Source: Fremontodendron californicum (taxonomy: Eukaryota > Streptophyta > Magnoliopsida > Malvales > Malvaceae). From it: DNA of 64,000 nt. Of the stretch, positions 22,690-34,100 are shown piece by piece (position 1 is the first letter of the stretch; each line of letters begins with the position of its first letter). The stretch is taken from NCBI GenBank assembly GCA_030761205.1, contig JAULJL010000021.1, positions 13,249,160 to 13,313,159 on the forward strand, in the 5' to 3' direction. Position numbers and translations under genes: made by a program. The notes beneath the pieces are model-generated. The model worked only from the letters and a program-made list of their open reading frames with translations, searched no databases and had not been told where the DNA came from.

Positions 22690-25600
22690 CAGTCTCATGA
22701 TGACCGAGATTAATGCTTTCCCCTAAGCTTCTTCACTTCCTTCCTCCTGCCAAGTTCCCACTAGTCTACTGATAGCACATGCAACTAGTATTTTTCTCCA
22801 CACATGCTTTGAGTAATCACAGTTGAAAAACAAATGGCCTCTTGTATCATCTTCTCTAGTGTTGAATATACAGTCCATAGAATTTAAACCCCAAGTACAC
22901 ATACTTCTTTTATTAGGCAATCTATCAAGTACATCTAACCAGGATATAATGAAATACCTAGGAATTAGAAAATGACACTAAACCAACCTATGCCACACTA
23001 CCTTATCCTGCTTGTGCCTTACTTCATTCCAAACTTGAGCTACCTTATAGTTAGAACCTGGGAATCTCCATACCATTTTGTCTCCTTGCTGCTACATGAA
23101 TTTAAAGGCTAAGTTTCCCAGTTTAACAGCTTCCTCAAGTTCCAACTGAATATCTGTAGTGGAATCAGCTGCATAATATTGCTACCCTTCAAAACATATT
23201 TTTCTATCATGCCGCCCACAAAGAGCTTGCTTGAGTAAGCACCATCCATAAATTTCTCAAACTGCAAGCTTTGTTCTAAGAGACCAATTCCTTAAGCCCC
23301 AAACCACCCTCTGAATTAGGATGACATATAGTTTTCCAGCTAACCCTGGCTTCTCTTGCACTACCTTCTCCACCTTTCCAAAAGAATACACCACAAAGTT
23401 GAGTAATTTTCTTAACAACTCTGGTTGGTAATATAAAGTTCCTACACCAAAAAATTCAAGATGCTAAAGATAACACACTGGATAAGTTGGAGTCGACCAG
23501 CATATGACAGATGTTTAGCAGTCTATCCTTTGATTCTCTGAGTGATTTTCCCTACCAAAGGAAAACAATCCTTGTCACTATGCCTTTTAGTAACTAGTAG
23601 CACTCCTAAATACCTAACAGGTAAAGAACCAATCTTAGAACCTGTTCTAGCAACTATGGCTTCATAATCATCTTCTCTTATTCCTGTACTAAATAGCACA
23701 CTTTTAGCACAGTTCAGCTTAAGCCTAGAGAACTGATAGAAAACTTCTAGGATTTTGGCAATAGCCTCAACAAAGGCTAGTCTTCCCTTAGTGAAGATTA
23801 AAAGATTATTAGCAAAGCACAAGTGTGTAAGTCCAATTTTCTTTCATTTAGGATGAAAGGAGAGGACCTCATGAACAGCTGCTGAGTTCAATAAGTAAGA
23901 CAATACATTCATGGCAATGACAAACAAGTAAGGGGAAATTGGACCCCCTTGCACCAATGAAGTATCTTGCTAATCCACCATTGACTGCCATGGAGTATCT
24001 AGGAGTAGTTAGACACTTGCTTATCCAATCTATGGTGATTTTAGGTAAATTAAGCACAGAGAGGATCTAGATGTTGAACTTCCAATTGAAAGAGTCAAAT
24101 GCCTTCCTTAAGTCCACTTTGATAGCACAACGAGCAGATAAAGAGGACTTGTGATAATCATTTAGTACCTCCTGGGCCATTTGCACCTTATCTATTAAAC
24201 TCTTTCGTATAACAAAAGCACTCTGGTTGCTGGAGATGATATCTAGAAGACAACTCTTCAATCTGTTAGCCAGTATTTTTGTGACACATTTGTAAACTGT
24301 AGAACAAAAAGAGATGGGTCTAAAGTCTGACATGCCTCTAAGATTTGGTACTTTAGGAACCAATGTAATAATTGAAGAGTTAAAGGCTGACAAGAGGTCA
24401 TTTGTCCTAAAAAATGCATCACTGCCTCAACAACATCTTCTCTCACTATGCTTCAAGCACACTTAAAGAATTATGCAGTATATCCATCAGGGCCATGGGC
24501 TTTGTTGCTGTTTACAGCAAACATTGTAGCCTTGATTATATCTTTGGTAACTGAAGCAAACTGAAGCAGCCAGCATGTCCTTCAGATCATTGAATAAAGA
24601 AACTTGCAACAAGTCTTTCAACAACCCATCAGTACAACCAGTAACATTTAAGTCAGGAGCTCCTAGAAGCTGTTGAAAAATGTTAACTGCCTCAGTAGCA
24701 ATCTGGCTATAAGAATCCAACTTATTTCTTTGATCATCATATAATATCTTTATGGTATTAAACTTTTTCTTGACAATCATTTGTTTATGAAAGAAGCTTG
24801 TGTTCTAGTCACTTTCCCTTACCCACTATATTCTGGACTTTTGCCTGTAAAATTTTTCTTCAATAGCTATTAGATCAGCTAGCTCTCCAACTGCTTATCT
24901 CTCCAGCAACATTTTTTCTCAATAGGAGCTTGAGACAATAGATCTAGTTGTATAGATTCTCTATCAGAAATATTACCAAAATGAGATATGTTAAAAGCTT
25001 TAAGGTAAGTCTTTAACCTTTTTAATTTTCTATGTAGCTTCACCATAGGGTTTCCTTCAACCAGTAAGCACCAAGAGTTCTCAACAATTCTCTTGAACTT
25101 TGGATGACGGGTCCAGTACTTAAAAAATTTAAATGGCTTGGGCGGGGAAACCTTATCAGTTTGGAGCTTAAAAAACCTAGGGTAGTGATCTGAGACCTCA
25201 GGAGCAAGGAAATCCACACCAAAGTTTGCAAAACTGACATGCCAGCTTGTGTTAACAAGAACCTTATTCAGTTTTCTTGATAAGATTCCCTGAAGCCTGT
25301 TATTACACCAAGTTAAAATAGGACCTACAAATGGATGATCTATTAGATCAAGATTGGCCTGGCAGTCATAGAAATCCCTCATATCAAATCTAGCAGCTTA
25401 AAGTCTATCATAATCTGAGCTCTCTCTTGGGTAATGACAATAAAATCCCCTACCACCATCCAAGGGTTATCTCCTACCTTCCTCCCAACATACCGAGTCT
25501 TGCCCAAAAAGCTATCCTGTCTACCTCTCTGTTGTAGCCATATATAGCTTATAGAAAGAACTTTTGACTTCCATAAGTAATGGAACAAGTTAAAGCTTTA

Positions 25601-25860
25601 CCAGAGACATACACAAAAACAACTTGCCACTGATTTCTCCACATAAACCATATCCTTCCATTATTAGCAAAATTATAGTTATGTAGAATATACCAACTAG
25701 CAAAATACTTATCAAAGATAGCCTGAGAATTTTGTTGCTTTAATATAGTCTCCAGCAAACACAAAATATCAACATTCAACCTCCTTATTCTATTAGCTAC
25801 TCCACTTTGTTTATCGGGGTCATTCAACCACTTAACATTCCAAAATAAGCAAATCATAAA
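22690..25860 (-). pseudogene. LINE ORF2: endonuclease, RT and zf-RVT, inactive
   Basis: The endonuclease begins with LFWNVKWLNDPDKQ and has ILCLLET and, further on, SDHYP, all APE-type landmarks. The RT has DFRPISFCSTVYK, SCLLDIISSNQSAFV and VDLRKAFDSFNW. The catalytic pair of the FADD box reads FANN (about 23808-23820), so the polymerase would be dead. The C-terminal GHLFFNCDYSKHVW is the zf-RVT signature. The ORF is split into at least eight pieces by stops and frameshifts. Confidence 0.88.
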
Positions 25861-25879
25861 GTAGAAAAGAAAGGATAAC

Positions 25880-27192
25880 TTTCTGAAGCAGACTTATCTG
25901 CTTTTACCACCTTGGTTTTCCCCTTTCCATGATGATTCTTCTTCCGGGGTTTAATGTGATCCCTGAATTCAGCTACATCAGTTATTGTTGCTCTAATTTT
26001 CTTAGAGATGAGACAAAGTTTTCAGCCACCTGTTAACACTGAATCAACTGTAGTATTAAGAATGGAAAACTTGTTTGCTAATAGCATAGGTTGCAGCTCA
26101 GTTGTCTCCACAACTTTTATGATAGGTTGTTGGATAGCATCAGATCCGCCATGGTCGTATTCACAAGATTTCTCTCCAGCTTCTTAAGGACATCCATGAT
26201 CCCCACTAGTCTGTAAAGTTTCCACATGCTCTAAATCAGACACCTTAGTCAACATATCTTTCCCTTTAGGAATCCACTTCTTTGCTACAACTGGTTTCTC
26301 TTGGCATACCTTTTTCTCATGCCCAAACTTCTTGCAATAGGAGCATTTTGGTGGTATCTAAGTACTTTCATTTGAAACTGAAACCAATGTTCCTTGTCCC
26401 AGCTCAACGTCCATAAACCCAGGCAAGAATGTCTGTACATCCACTTTTACACAAATGTTTAGCAAATTCAAGCTTCTGTTTGAGAACGGTTGCTCTATCC
26501 ATATATAATGGCTGACCTAGCGCACTAGCAATATAATTGAGACCGGTTTTGGTGTACATTTCGAATTAGACGTTGCCCAACTTGATCCAAACTCGTATTT
26601 ACTTCATATTAAACTCCAATGAACTCATCCTAGGCTCCTATTTGAGCATAATTATGACTTTATTTTGTAGATGATAGGGCCTTGATTCAATCACCCAATC
26701 TCTGGTTTTTAGCGAGGGAAATTGAATTATATATTGATTCATACCCACTGGTGTGATCTCAACTTGGCCCTCTTTTCCTTATAGCAGATTTTCCATCTTC
26801 TGAAACTAGCTAAAATTGGAAGCTCTTCCTAGAAACTAAGCAACTACAACATCCTGCCATTGATTAGAGCTTTCCTCGAGCACTTATTCAGGTGGCATCA
26901 CAACAAACCTTCCATTATCCTGCAATAAATGATAGAACTCTAAGGTTTGGTCAGCTATAAAGGAAAAAAATGAACGCCAATCCACAGTGCTTTTCCCCAC
27001 TTCCTAAACCATGTTAGCAAATTCAGTTATAACTTCCTTCTCTTATAGGTTCTTAGGGTTTACACATCCTCTATTCGCCTCCACCTTCAAACCTGTTCCA
27101 CTAGCATTTCCAATCATCAATGGAGGAAAATCAGCACTCAACCTTGGATGCACTAAAGTCTCAGCTGAAAGAGATGAAGTAGTTTGCGCCAT
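25880..27192 (-). pseudogene. LINE ORF1 (RNA-binding, zinc knuckle), degenerate
   Basis: It starts MAQTTSSLSAETLV at 27192. A CX2CX4HX4C knuckle (CSYCKKFGHEKKVC) lies at about 26308-26349. The intervening DUF4283-like part is recognisable only in fragments because of stops. ORF1 proteins bind the LINE RNA. The distance to ORF2 is normal for plant L1 elements. Confidence 0.7.
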
Positions 27193-27260
27193 TTTTATGT
27201 AGAACATGGTGCAACTTTGGAAAATGCTGTAGTCGATCAAAAGATAACTTGACCGAAGCA

Positions 27261-27493
27261 AATCAACAAAATCAAGTGCGAAAATAAGAAAATAGTGGAA
27301 AATTGAACAAGATTCAATAAGAAATCAAGAAAAATCACAAGAAAATGAGGTAGAAACTCGAGATTCTCTCTTATTAACGTTAAATATGCTAACATGTGCC
27401 CAGAGAATTTACTAACTTTCTCACCTCATTCTTTTCAACATTTTTAAGTACATTTTATATAAAAAAATAAAAAAAAATCTTTACTAATATAAT
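27261..27493. other. Presumed 5' region of the LINE
   Basis: No gene. Sequence between the LINE ORF1 start and the edge of LTR D; it may be LINE 5' UTR plus flank. Confidence 0.4.
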
Positions 27494-28745
27494 TGTCGAT
27501 ACGTGATCTCGTCGCGGGGACCCTCTCGAGTGAGGTGAGGAAAAACAAAACAGGCGAAGAAAAATATGACTTAATTCCTCTTGAAGTTAAAGGGTCGAGG
27601 GTATGCAAACGACCTTGAAAAAGAAATGGAGTAGCCACCAATCTTTTTGGCTACGTATGATCGGCCATCTATTAAAACCGATTTTTATGAAACATTTTAA
27701 AATTAATTAAAACATTTTTGTAAAACCAATTTCGAAGTCTGCGCTTTGAACCAGAGAAAACAAGTGCGAGTTTGGGAGTCGGTTACGCACGAGGAAGGAT
27801 TAGTACCCCGACAACGCCCGTATAAAACAGTACCTTATTAGTCGTGTGTTATCTCAAGTCTCGGTGAAAAATCGGTTTAAATTTGTGTTCGAAAATAATT
27901 CCCTTAAAAAAAATTCATATTTTACTTGAAAATAATCCAAAATTTACTTAGCATAAAATTTCCTATATTTTTCGACAGACTCGGCAAAATATGGAATTTT
28001 TTCTTGATTTTGAAATTCTCCGAATCATCTTATTTTTTAGAAAAAAGATATTCCGTTGTTAATGATAATTGATGATATCCTCCCCGGCTGACCCAGTAGA
28101 GAATTCATGAATTATTTTAACTCGGGAATAATCTTGATTTATGAAAATATTATTTGTTTTCCATGTATTTTGAAAAATCATTGAAAATAATCATGAGTAT
28201 GCAAAAATGCTGCTAAGATGAAAATTAAATGAGCATGCGCATTTATCATGACATGAAAAACTTTTAATTGTGACATGGTAAAAGAAATTATGACATGCAT
28301 GAGGATGAATGTCGTGGCATGAAAATGATATGGCAAACGAATGATATGGCATATAAATGACATGGCATAAGAATGAATGTCATCTGAATGAAATCGACAT
28401 GGCAAACAAAATGACATAGCATAAGAATGGATATCATGCGAACGAAATCGACATGGCTAACAAAATGACAGGGCATGTGAATGACATGGCATAAGAATGA
28501 ATGTCATGTGAATGAAATCGACATGACATACAAAATGACATGGCATATGAATGACATGGCGTAAGAATGCATATCATGTGAATGAAATCGACATGGTAAA
28601 TAGAATGACATGGCATGTGAATGACATGGCATAAAAATGAATGTCGTGTGAATGGAATCGACATGGCATGCAAAATGACATGGTATATAAAATGACATGG
28701 CATAATGAATGACATGGCATGTGAATGACATGGCATATAAATGAC
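27494..28745 (-). repeat. Left part of large LTR D, split by element B
   Basis: It starts TGTCGATACGTGATC and soon aligns with the other large LTRs (GACTTAATTCCTCTTGAA, GTAGCCACCAATCTTTT, TATTAAAACCG). The minisatellite begins near 28238 and continues across the insertion site of element B at 49635. The far end of D lies beyond element E and is outside the window. Confidence 0.75.
28238..28745. repeat. ATGACATGGCAT minisatellite, left part
   Basis: Imperfect units of about 15-18 bases, typically AATGACATGGCATATG, with longer variants carrying TGAATGAAATCGACATGG. The array resumes at 49635 after element B. It gives long open frames by composition only. Confidence 0.88.
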
Positions 28746-30116
28746 TGATGCACTCAAAAGAGTATATCTTATTTAACCTTGCACTAAAAAGATTAGTTGT
28801 AAAGTATAGTAGTTAGCAAGGGTCGAGTCCTCATGGGTTGGGTTTCAGTTTATAAATTATTAGTTTATAACTTAGATTCAAAGAAAACAAAGTAAAGGGG
28901 ATTTTGAAATAGTTTAAAAGTAAATAAAACAATAAAAGTAAGAAAGCAAGTAAATAATAAGTAATCAAATATGAGAAAGGTATGGGTAAGTTTTCTTTCT
29001 CCTTCTCCACCACTAGACATCATTAAGAATCAATAATCAGATCTATCAACATCAATTAACTATCAAAATTATCAACCGTAGATAACAACAAGCTCTGTTA
29101 CCCCAATCTTTCCATAGTTCGTCGTTAAATAAAACAAGCTCTCTATTTAATCTCTAACTACTGGACAACCTAGAATAAGCTCTCTAGATTTAATGTAATG
29201 GCAGCTTTATGATGAGAAAGATAGGTTGATCTAGGCAACAAACATAAAAATTTGGATTGTTTAACCCATGTTATGTTCCACTTTGCAATTAGCAAAAACT
29301 CTAACATAATCATTAATCACAAATTGCCACTTATGAATAGGTAATCAAGATAATTACACGGATCAAGACTCCTAAACTAGCATTAGATAATTATCAAGAT
29401 CCATCTAGTTGTACACCTAAACAAATCAAGACAAAGATCATAAACAATTCTTACGGAAGAACATAAGCAACTTTGATAGAAAATTAATGATAGATAGAAT
29501 CTAAAAATCGATTACAAAAACATGTCTAGGGCTTTGAAATCACCCTTAACCAAAGAAAAGTTTAGCCTAGCATAGGCATAGTTAACATAGACATAAAAGA
29601 AATTAAGAAGAAAAACTAAAAGAAAGAAAAAGAAAATCAGAATACAAGAGTAGAAGAAGTGTAGAGATCAGCTTCCCCTTGTGTCTCTATTTATAGGCAG
29701 CCTCTAGGTCTTGAGCATTTAATGTTGAGTGGCAGCTAAGGTTTCTTCAGAATAAGGAAAAGTTGGTGACTTGCAGGCAAAGGATATTTAAGCAAGGAAA
29801 GATGCTTTACTTGCAGCCAAAGCATGTAGAAATAAGGAAAGTCATAGCTGATTTAAATCTCCTACTTTGACAAGGATTAACTTTAAAGAAAGATTCTTGC
29901 AATTAATGCAAAGTTGAAAGGTTGACAGCCACTAATCCTACTTTGACTAGGATTTTCTCACATGGAAAATTAAGTTGATTCTTGCAATTAATGCAATTAA
30001 TGCAAGATAACACCTACAAAACACAAAACCATAGTAAACTATCAAGGATTTCAAGGAACTAAGCATAAAATATAAGGAATTGATATATGAAAATATATGA
30101 ATTTAAGCACTTATCA
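28746..30116 (-). repeat. 3' LTR of element B (1371 bp)
   Basis: Plus-strand edges are TGATGCACTC and AGCACTTATCA. The R/U5 part (28746 to about 29580) is homologous to A-family LTRs; the U3 part (about 29580-30116) is not. It diverges visibly from the other B LTR at scattered sites, so it is older than A2. Confidence 0.9.
29688..29695 (-). promoter_or_regulatory. TATA box in B LTR
   Basis: The minus strand reads TATAAATAGAGAC. The matching site in the other B LTR is at 49201-49208. Confidence 0.65.
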
Positions 30117-30133
30117 AACTCCCCCACACTTAG
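30117..30133 (-). other. Polypurine tract of element B
   Basis: The minus strand reads CTAAGTGTGGGGGAGTT directly against the 3' LTR. It is very similar to the PPT of the A family. Confidence 0.8.
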
Positions 30134-31138
30134 TCTTTTGCTAGTCTTCGAGCAAAATCAAATATAGACAAAGTAAGAAAATCGATTCTAGTTCACTTTC
30201 AATACAACTTATAGACAGTCATTGAACAAGTCTAATAAACTAATCAATAGCTTAAAGAATTTCACAAAAAATCATGCTTGATAGTAAAGGGTTTGAGTTA
30301 AGCTGACATTAACATAACATATCTCAATCAAAATAGTGCATGTTCAAACTTAATCTCAACTTCTAACATCGGATACTCTCATGATTTTCACTCTTTAAAG
30401 TAGTGGTAAAGTGTTTACGTCAATCAATCTCATGAAAACAGTTCTACCATATGCTTGCTTGTCCACCTATTCTCCACTACTTAGATCATGAAACTTCATG
30501 AATCAAGAGGTCTTTATTCAAGGTTGTAATCGGGCCAAGGGGTTGTAATATGGTTAAAGAATAAAAGGAAAAGGATATTACAAAGGTTCCAAAGATTTCA
30601 TAGAGTTTAGAGACATAATAAGATTCATACAAAGAAAACTTCTCAAAACTCTTTACTATGCATATAATACATAGGCCGAATATTCATGTTGGCCTTTCTT
30701 CATTCTAAACAACTTTGTATCATCTTTTTCTTTTTCCACAAGTTAAAGAGATGATTCTTTTTTTTTTTTTTTACATATGGGAATCTATTTGGCAATATTC
30801 CCTCTCTTTTTCTCTTGACTTTTGCCTTTCTCTTCCCCTACACTTATTTCTTGTTTCTAACCCAAATTATCAATAGATCTTCCTTGTCTTTGCAAAATGT
30901 CTCAAAACATGCTAATTCATCTTTAGAACAAGGGTAAGGGTATAAATAAGTATATTTAGGTTAGGGACAAGATGTGGTTATCAAAGAAACAGCTTATTCA
31001 GTGTAGGCTCAAATTGGCTTGCTAGTGGTATGTTCTCTTGGAACATCAATAAGGAATGGTTGTTTGGCCTTGGTTATAATCCTAATGCCCCTATCATATT
31101 CATGTTGTCACATAAATCAATATAGTCTCAAAAAGGTT
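30134..31138 (-). other. Non-coding internal 3' region of element B
   Basis: Reverse-complement homologue of about 1440-2600 in A1. It has no open frame and contains another PPT-like tract near 30835. It is interrupted at 31138 by solo LTR C, and the region continues at 36989. Confidence 0.75.
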
Positions 31139-34100
31139 TGTCGCAACCTAAAAAATAACAAGTCTCATCGCAAGACTTTATTATTCGTTAAGCGTGACAT
31201 TAATAAAAAAGAGGAAAAGTCGACTTAATTCCTCTAGAAAAACGAAGGTGTCGATACGTGATCGCAATCGCGGGGACCCGTTCGAGTAAGGAGAAACAGA
31301 AGCAGAGGAAAAGATGACTTAATTCCTCTAGATTGAAATAAAAGGTCGAGGGTATGAAAACGGCCTCGTAAAAAGACATGGAGTCGCCACCAATCTTTTT
31401 TAGCTAGGTGTGATCGGCCACCTATTAAAACCGGTTTTATAAAACATTTTAAAATTAATTAAAACATTTTTTTAAAACCAATTTCCAGTCTGCGTTATAA
31501 ACCAGAGAAAATCGAAGACTCGGGTTCGGGACTTGATTACGTGCGAGGAAGGATTAGCACCCCCACAATGCTCGTTTAAAATGGTACCTTATTAATCATG
31601 TGTTATCTCAAGTCTCGGTAAAAAATTGGTTTTTAATTTAGTATTTCAAGTTAATTCCCAATTTTAAGAAAAATAATTCCATTTTTAATTGAAAATGATC
31701 CGGAATTTATTAATTCAAAATTTTCCTATATTCCCCGACAAAATCAGCAAAATATAGAAATTTTTATTCATTTGGAAAACTTTCCAAATCATTCTCATTT
31801 TTTGAAAGAAAGATATTCCTTTATTAATGATAATTGATGATATTCCCTCCAGCAAACCCGGTAGAGAACTCATGAATTATTTTAACTCGAGAATATCTTT
31901 ATTTTTATTGAAAATCATTGTCTTTTTCAAAACATTTAAAAATATATATGAACATGAACATGTATGACATAAATAAAATGACATAACAAAGTCTAGATAA
32001 TATAATGCAACCTAAATGATATGACATAATTTAAATGGCATAGTATATTATAGATGAAATGAAAAATCCTAAGTGTCATAGTATATTCTAAATGAGATAA
32101 AATGATTTAAATGACATGGCAATTTTAAATGATATGGCATATTTTAAATGACATGGCATATTCTAAATAATATAACCTAAATGACATGGAATATGATCTA
32201 AGTGACATGAAACATAAAATAATGCTATCATTAAATATGCATGAAAATAAAATAAAAATGCATGAACATAGTATATGCTAAATAATGTGACAAAAATAAA
32301 TGACTAAAAAAATAAAAAATATAGGATAGCATGAAATATTCAAAATCATATGGCAAACAATATAACATCATAAAATGTAAATCAAAGTAATAATAATATC
32401 ATGGAAAATATCATAGAAAAAAATCACATATTAAATAAAATGCATGAACATGGAAAATGCAATGCTTGAAAATGTATTTTTTCCTCTAAATAAAGAAATC
32501 CGTATATCTAAAAAGATATCCGGCTACCTTAGGAAATATGTCAAATTAGATTTTCTAAAAACAAAATTTTGTGATTGTTTAAAAACAATTTTGAACAAAA
32601 ACTTGAATGAAGATTAAAACCCCTACCAAACCCTTTTAAAATGGCTCTAATTTCCTGAGTTTAAAATCCCGGACTTGACAACCCTTAACCCGGGATTTAT
32701 AAAATCATTTTTAAAGTTTAAAAAAGCTTAGAAACTATCCTAAGACAGTAGCTAAAGCTTCTACCCAACCCTCTCTAATTGCCTTAGCCAAATTCAACCA
32801 TTGTTTTTCTTTTGAATTCAAATCTGCCTCTACTGTCCGATTTTGACACATGATATTTCAGCCTATTTTTAAAAATTCAAAAAATTCTAAAACAAATACT
32901 GGAGACTCATAACATGTAAAACTACACGAGAAAAAATTTTCTTAATTTTATGATTAAAGATGACTCCCAACAAAAATCAGAGAAGTTCGAGTACTAGGTG
33001 AAAAAAAAACTATTTTGCCAAAACACATTTTTTGCCTTTGATAAAATCATTTAAAAATCAAAGTAAAATGTTGGAGACTATCCTAAAGATCTACAAACAG
33101 TAGCTAAAACATTTAAAAACCTTGGAAACAAATTGGCTAAGTAAAAAAAAAAAAATCACAAAGGTAGAATAATCAATTTGACAACTCTTTAATTTTTCAC
33201 AAGTATGCTCAAGAGAGCATGACTTTGAGCCATTGATTGGCCTAAGTCATAAATCTTGTGGCAATGACATGGAATGCATGGACATAAAGAAAATGAAATG
33301 TATGAAATGCATGGTCTAAAGCATAAATGGTAAAGGAAATGCATGACAATTCAAAATAACCTAAATGCCTAGCATGAGTTTGCATGGCAATAAATGCTTT
33401 CCTAACTTAATATGCATGCAATGCTTGATAATGCAAATAAAACTTGGACCTAATATGTTATGAATATGCATGAAAACGCTAATGTAACCTAAGACCTAAG
33501 TAGCATAGCAATGCATGGAATACCAATATGATTTAAGACCCAATATGCATGGCGATACCAATATGGCCTAGATTTAAAATGTAATGAACATGCATAGCAA
33601 TACTATGAACATACAATGACCAATGAACCTAATGCTAATGCTGGAACAAACAGAAACTAATGCATAATTTCAAGATATGATGATGCAAAGCATGTTACCT
33701 AAACAAAATGCAAATGCATGACAAGGCAAGGAATGCATGAAGAGGTCGAATGGTCACATATACTCTAGTGCAATCCTATCTAGTAAATGGCATAAGTACA
33801 TGACAAATCATATCAAGATACATAATGTCAAGACATTTTTACAAGCATATGACATACTAAAATAAAAATGCATAAGCTCATGGCATGGAGATGCAAACAA
33901 GTCAAGAAACAAGATGAAAATGCACATGCAAGGCATACTAAATATCAAGATATGCTAACTCATGGCATGGAGATGCAAACAAGCCAAGAAGCAAGATGAA
34001 AATGCACATATAAGGCATGGAAACATGGAGTAGCCGAATGGCCATATGACAAAATAAAGAAATGCAAACATGTTTATAATATAAGACATGATATATGAAA

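Larger units (their letters stand above)
22545..27260 (-). mobile_element. L1-type LINE, decayed
   Basis: The order on the minus strand is ORF1 (25880-27192), then ORF2 with endonuclease, reverse transcriptase and a terminal zinc-binding domain (22690-25860). The 3' end abuts a short T run on the plus strand (about 22549), which may be the remnant of the poly-A tail. Many stops and frameshifts are present. No target duplication was established. Confidence 0.85.
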
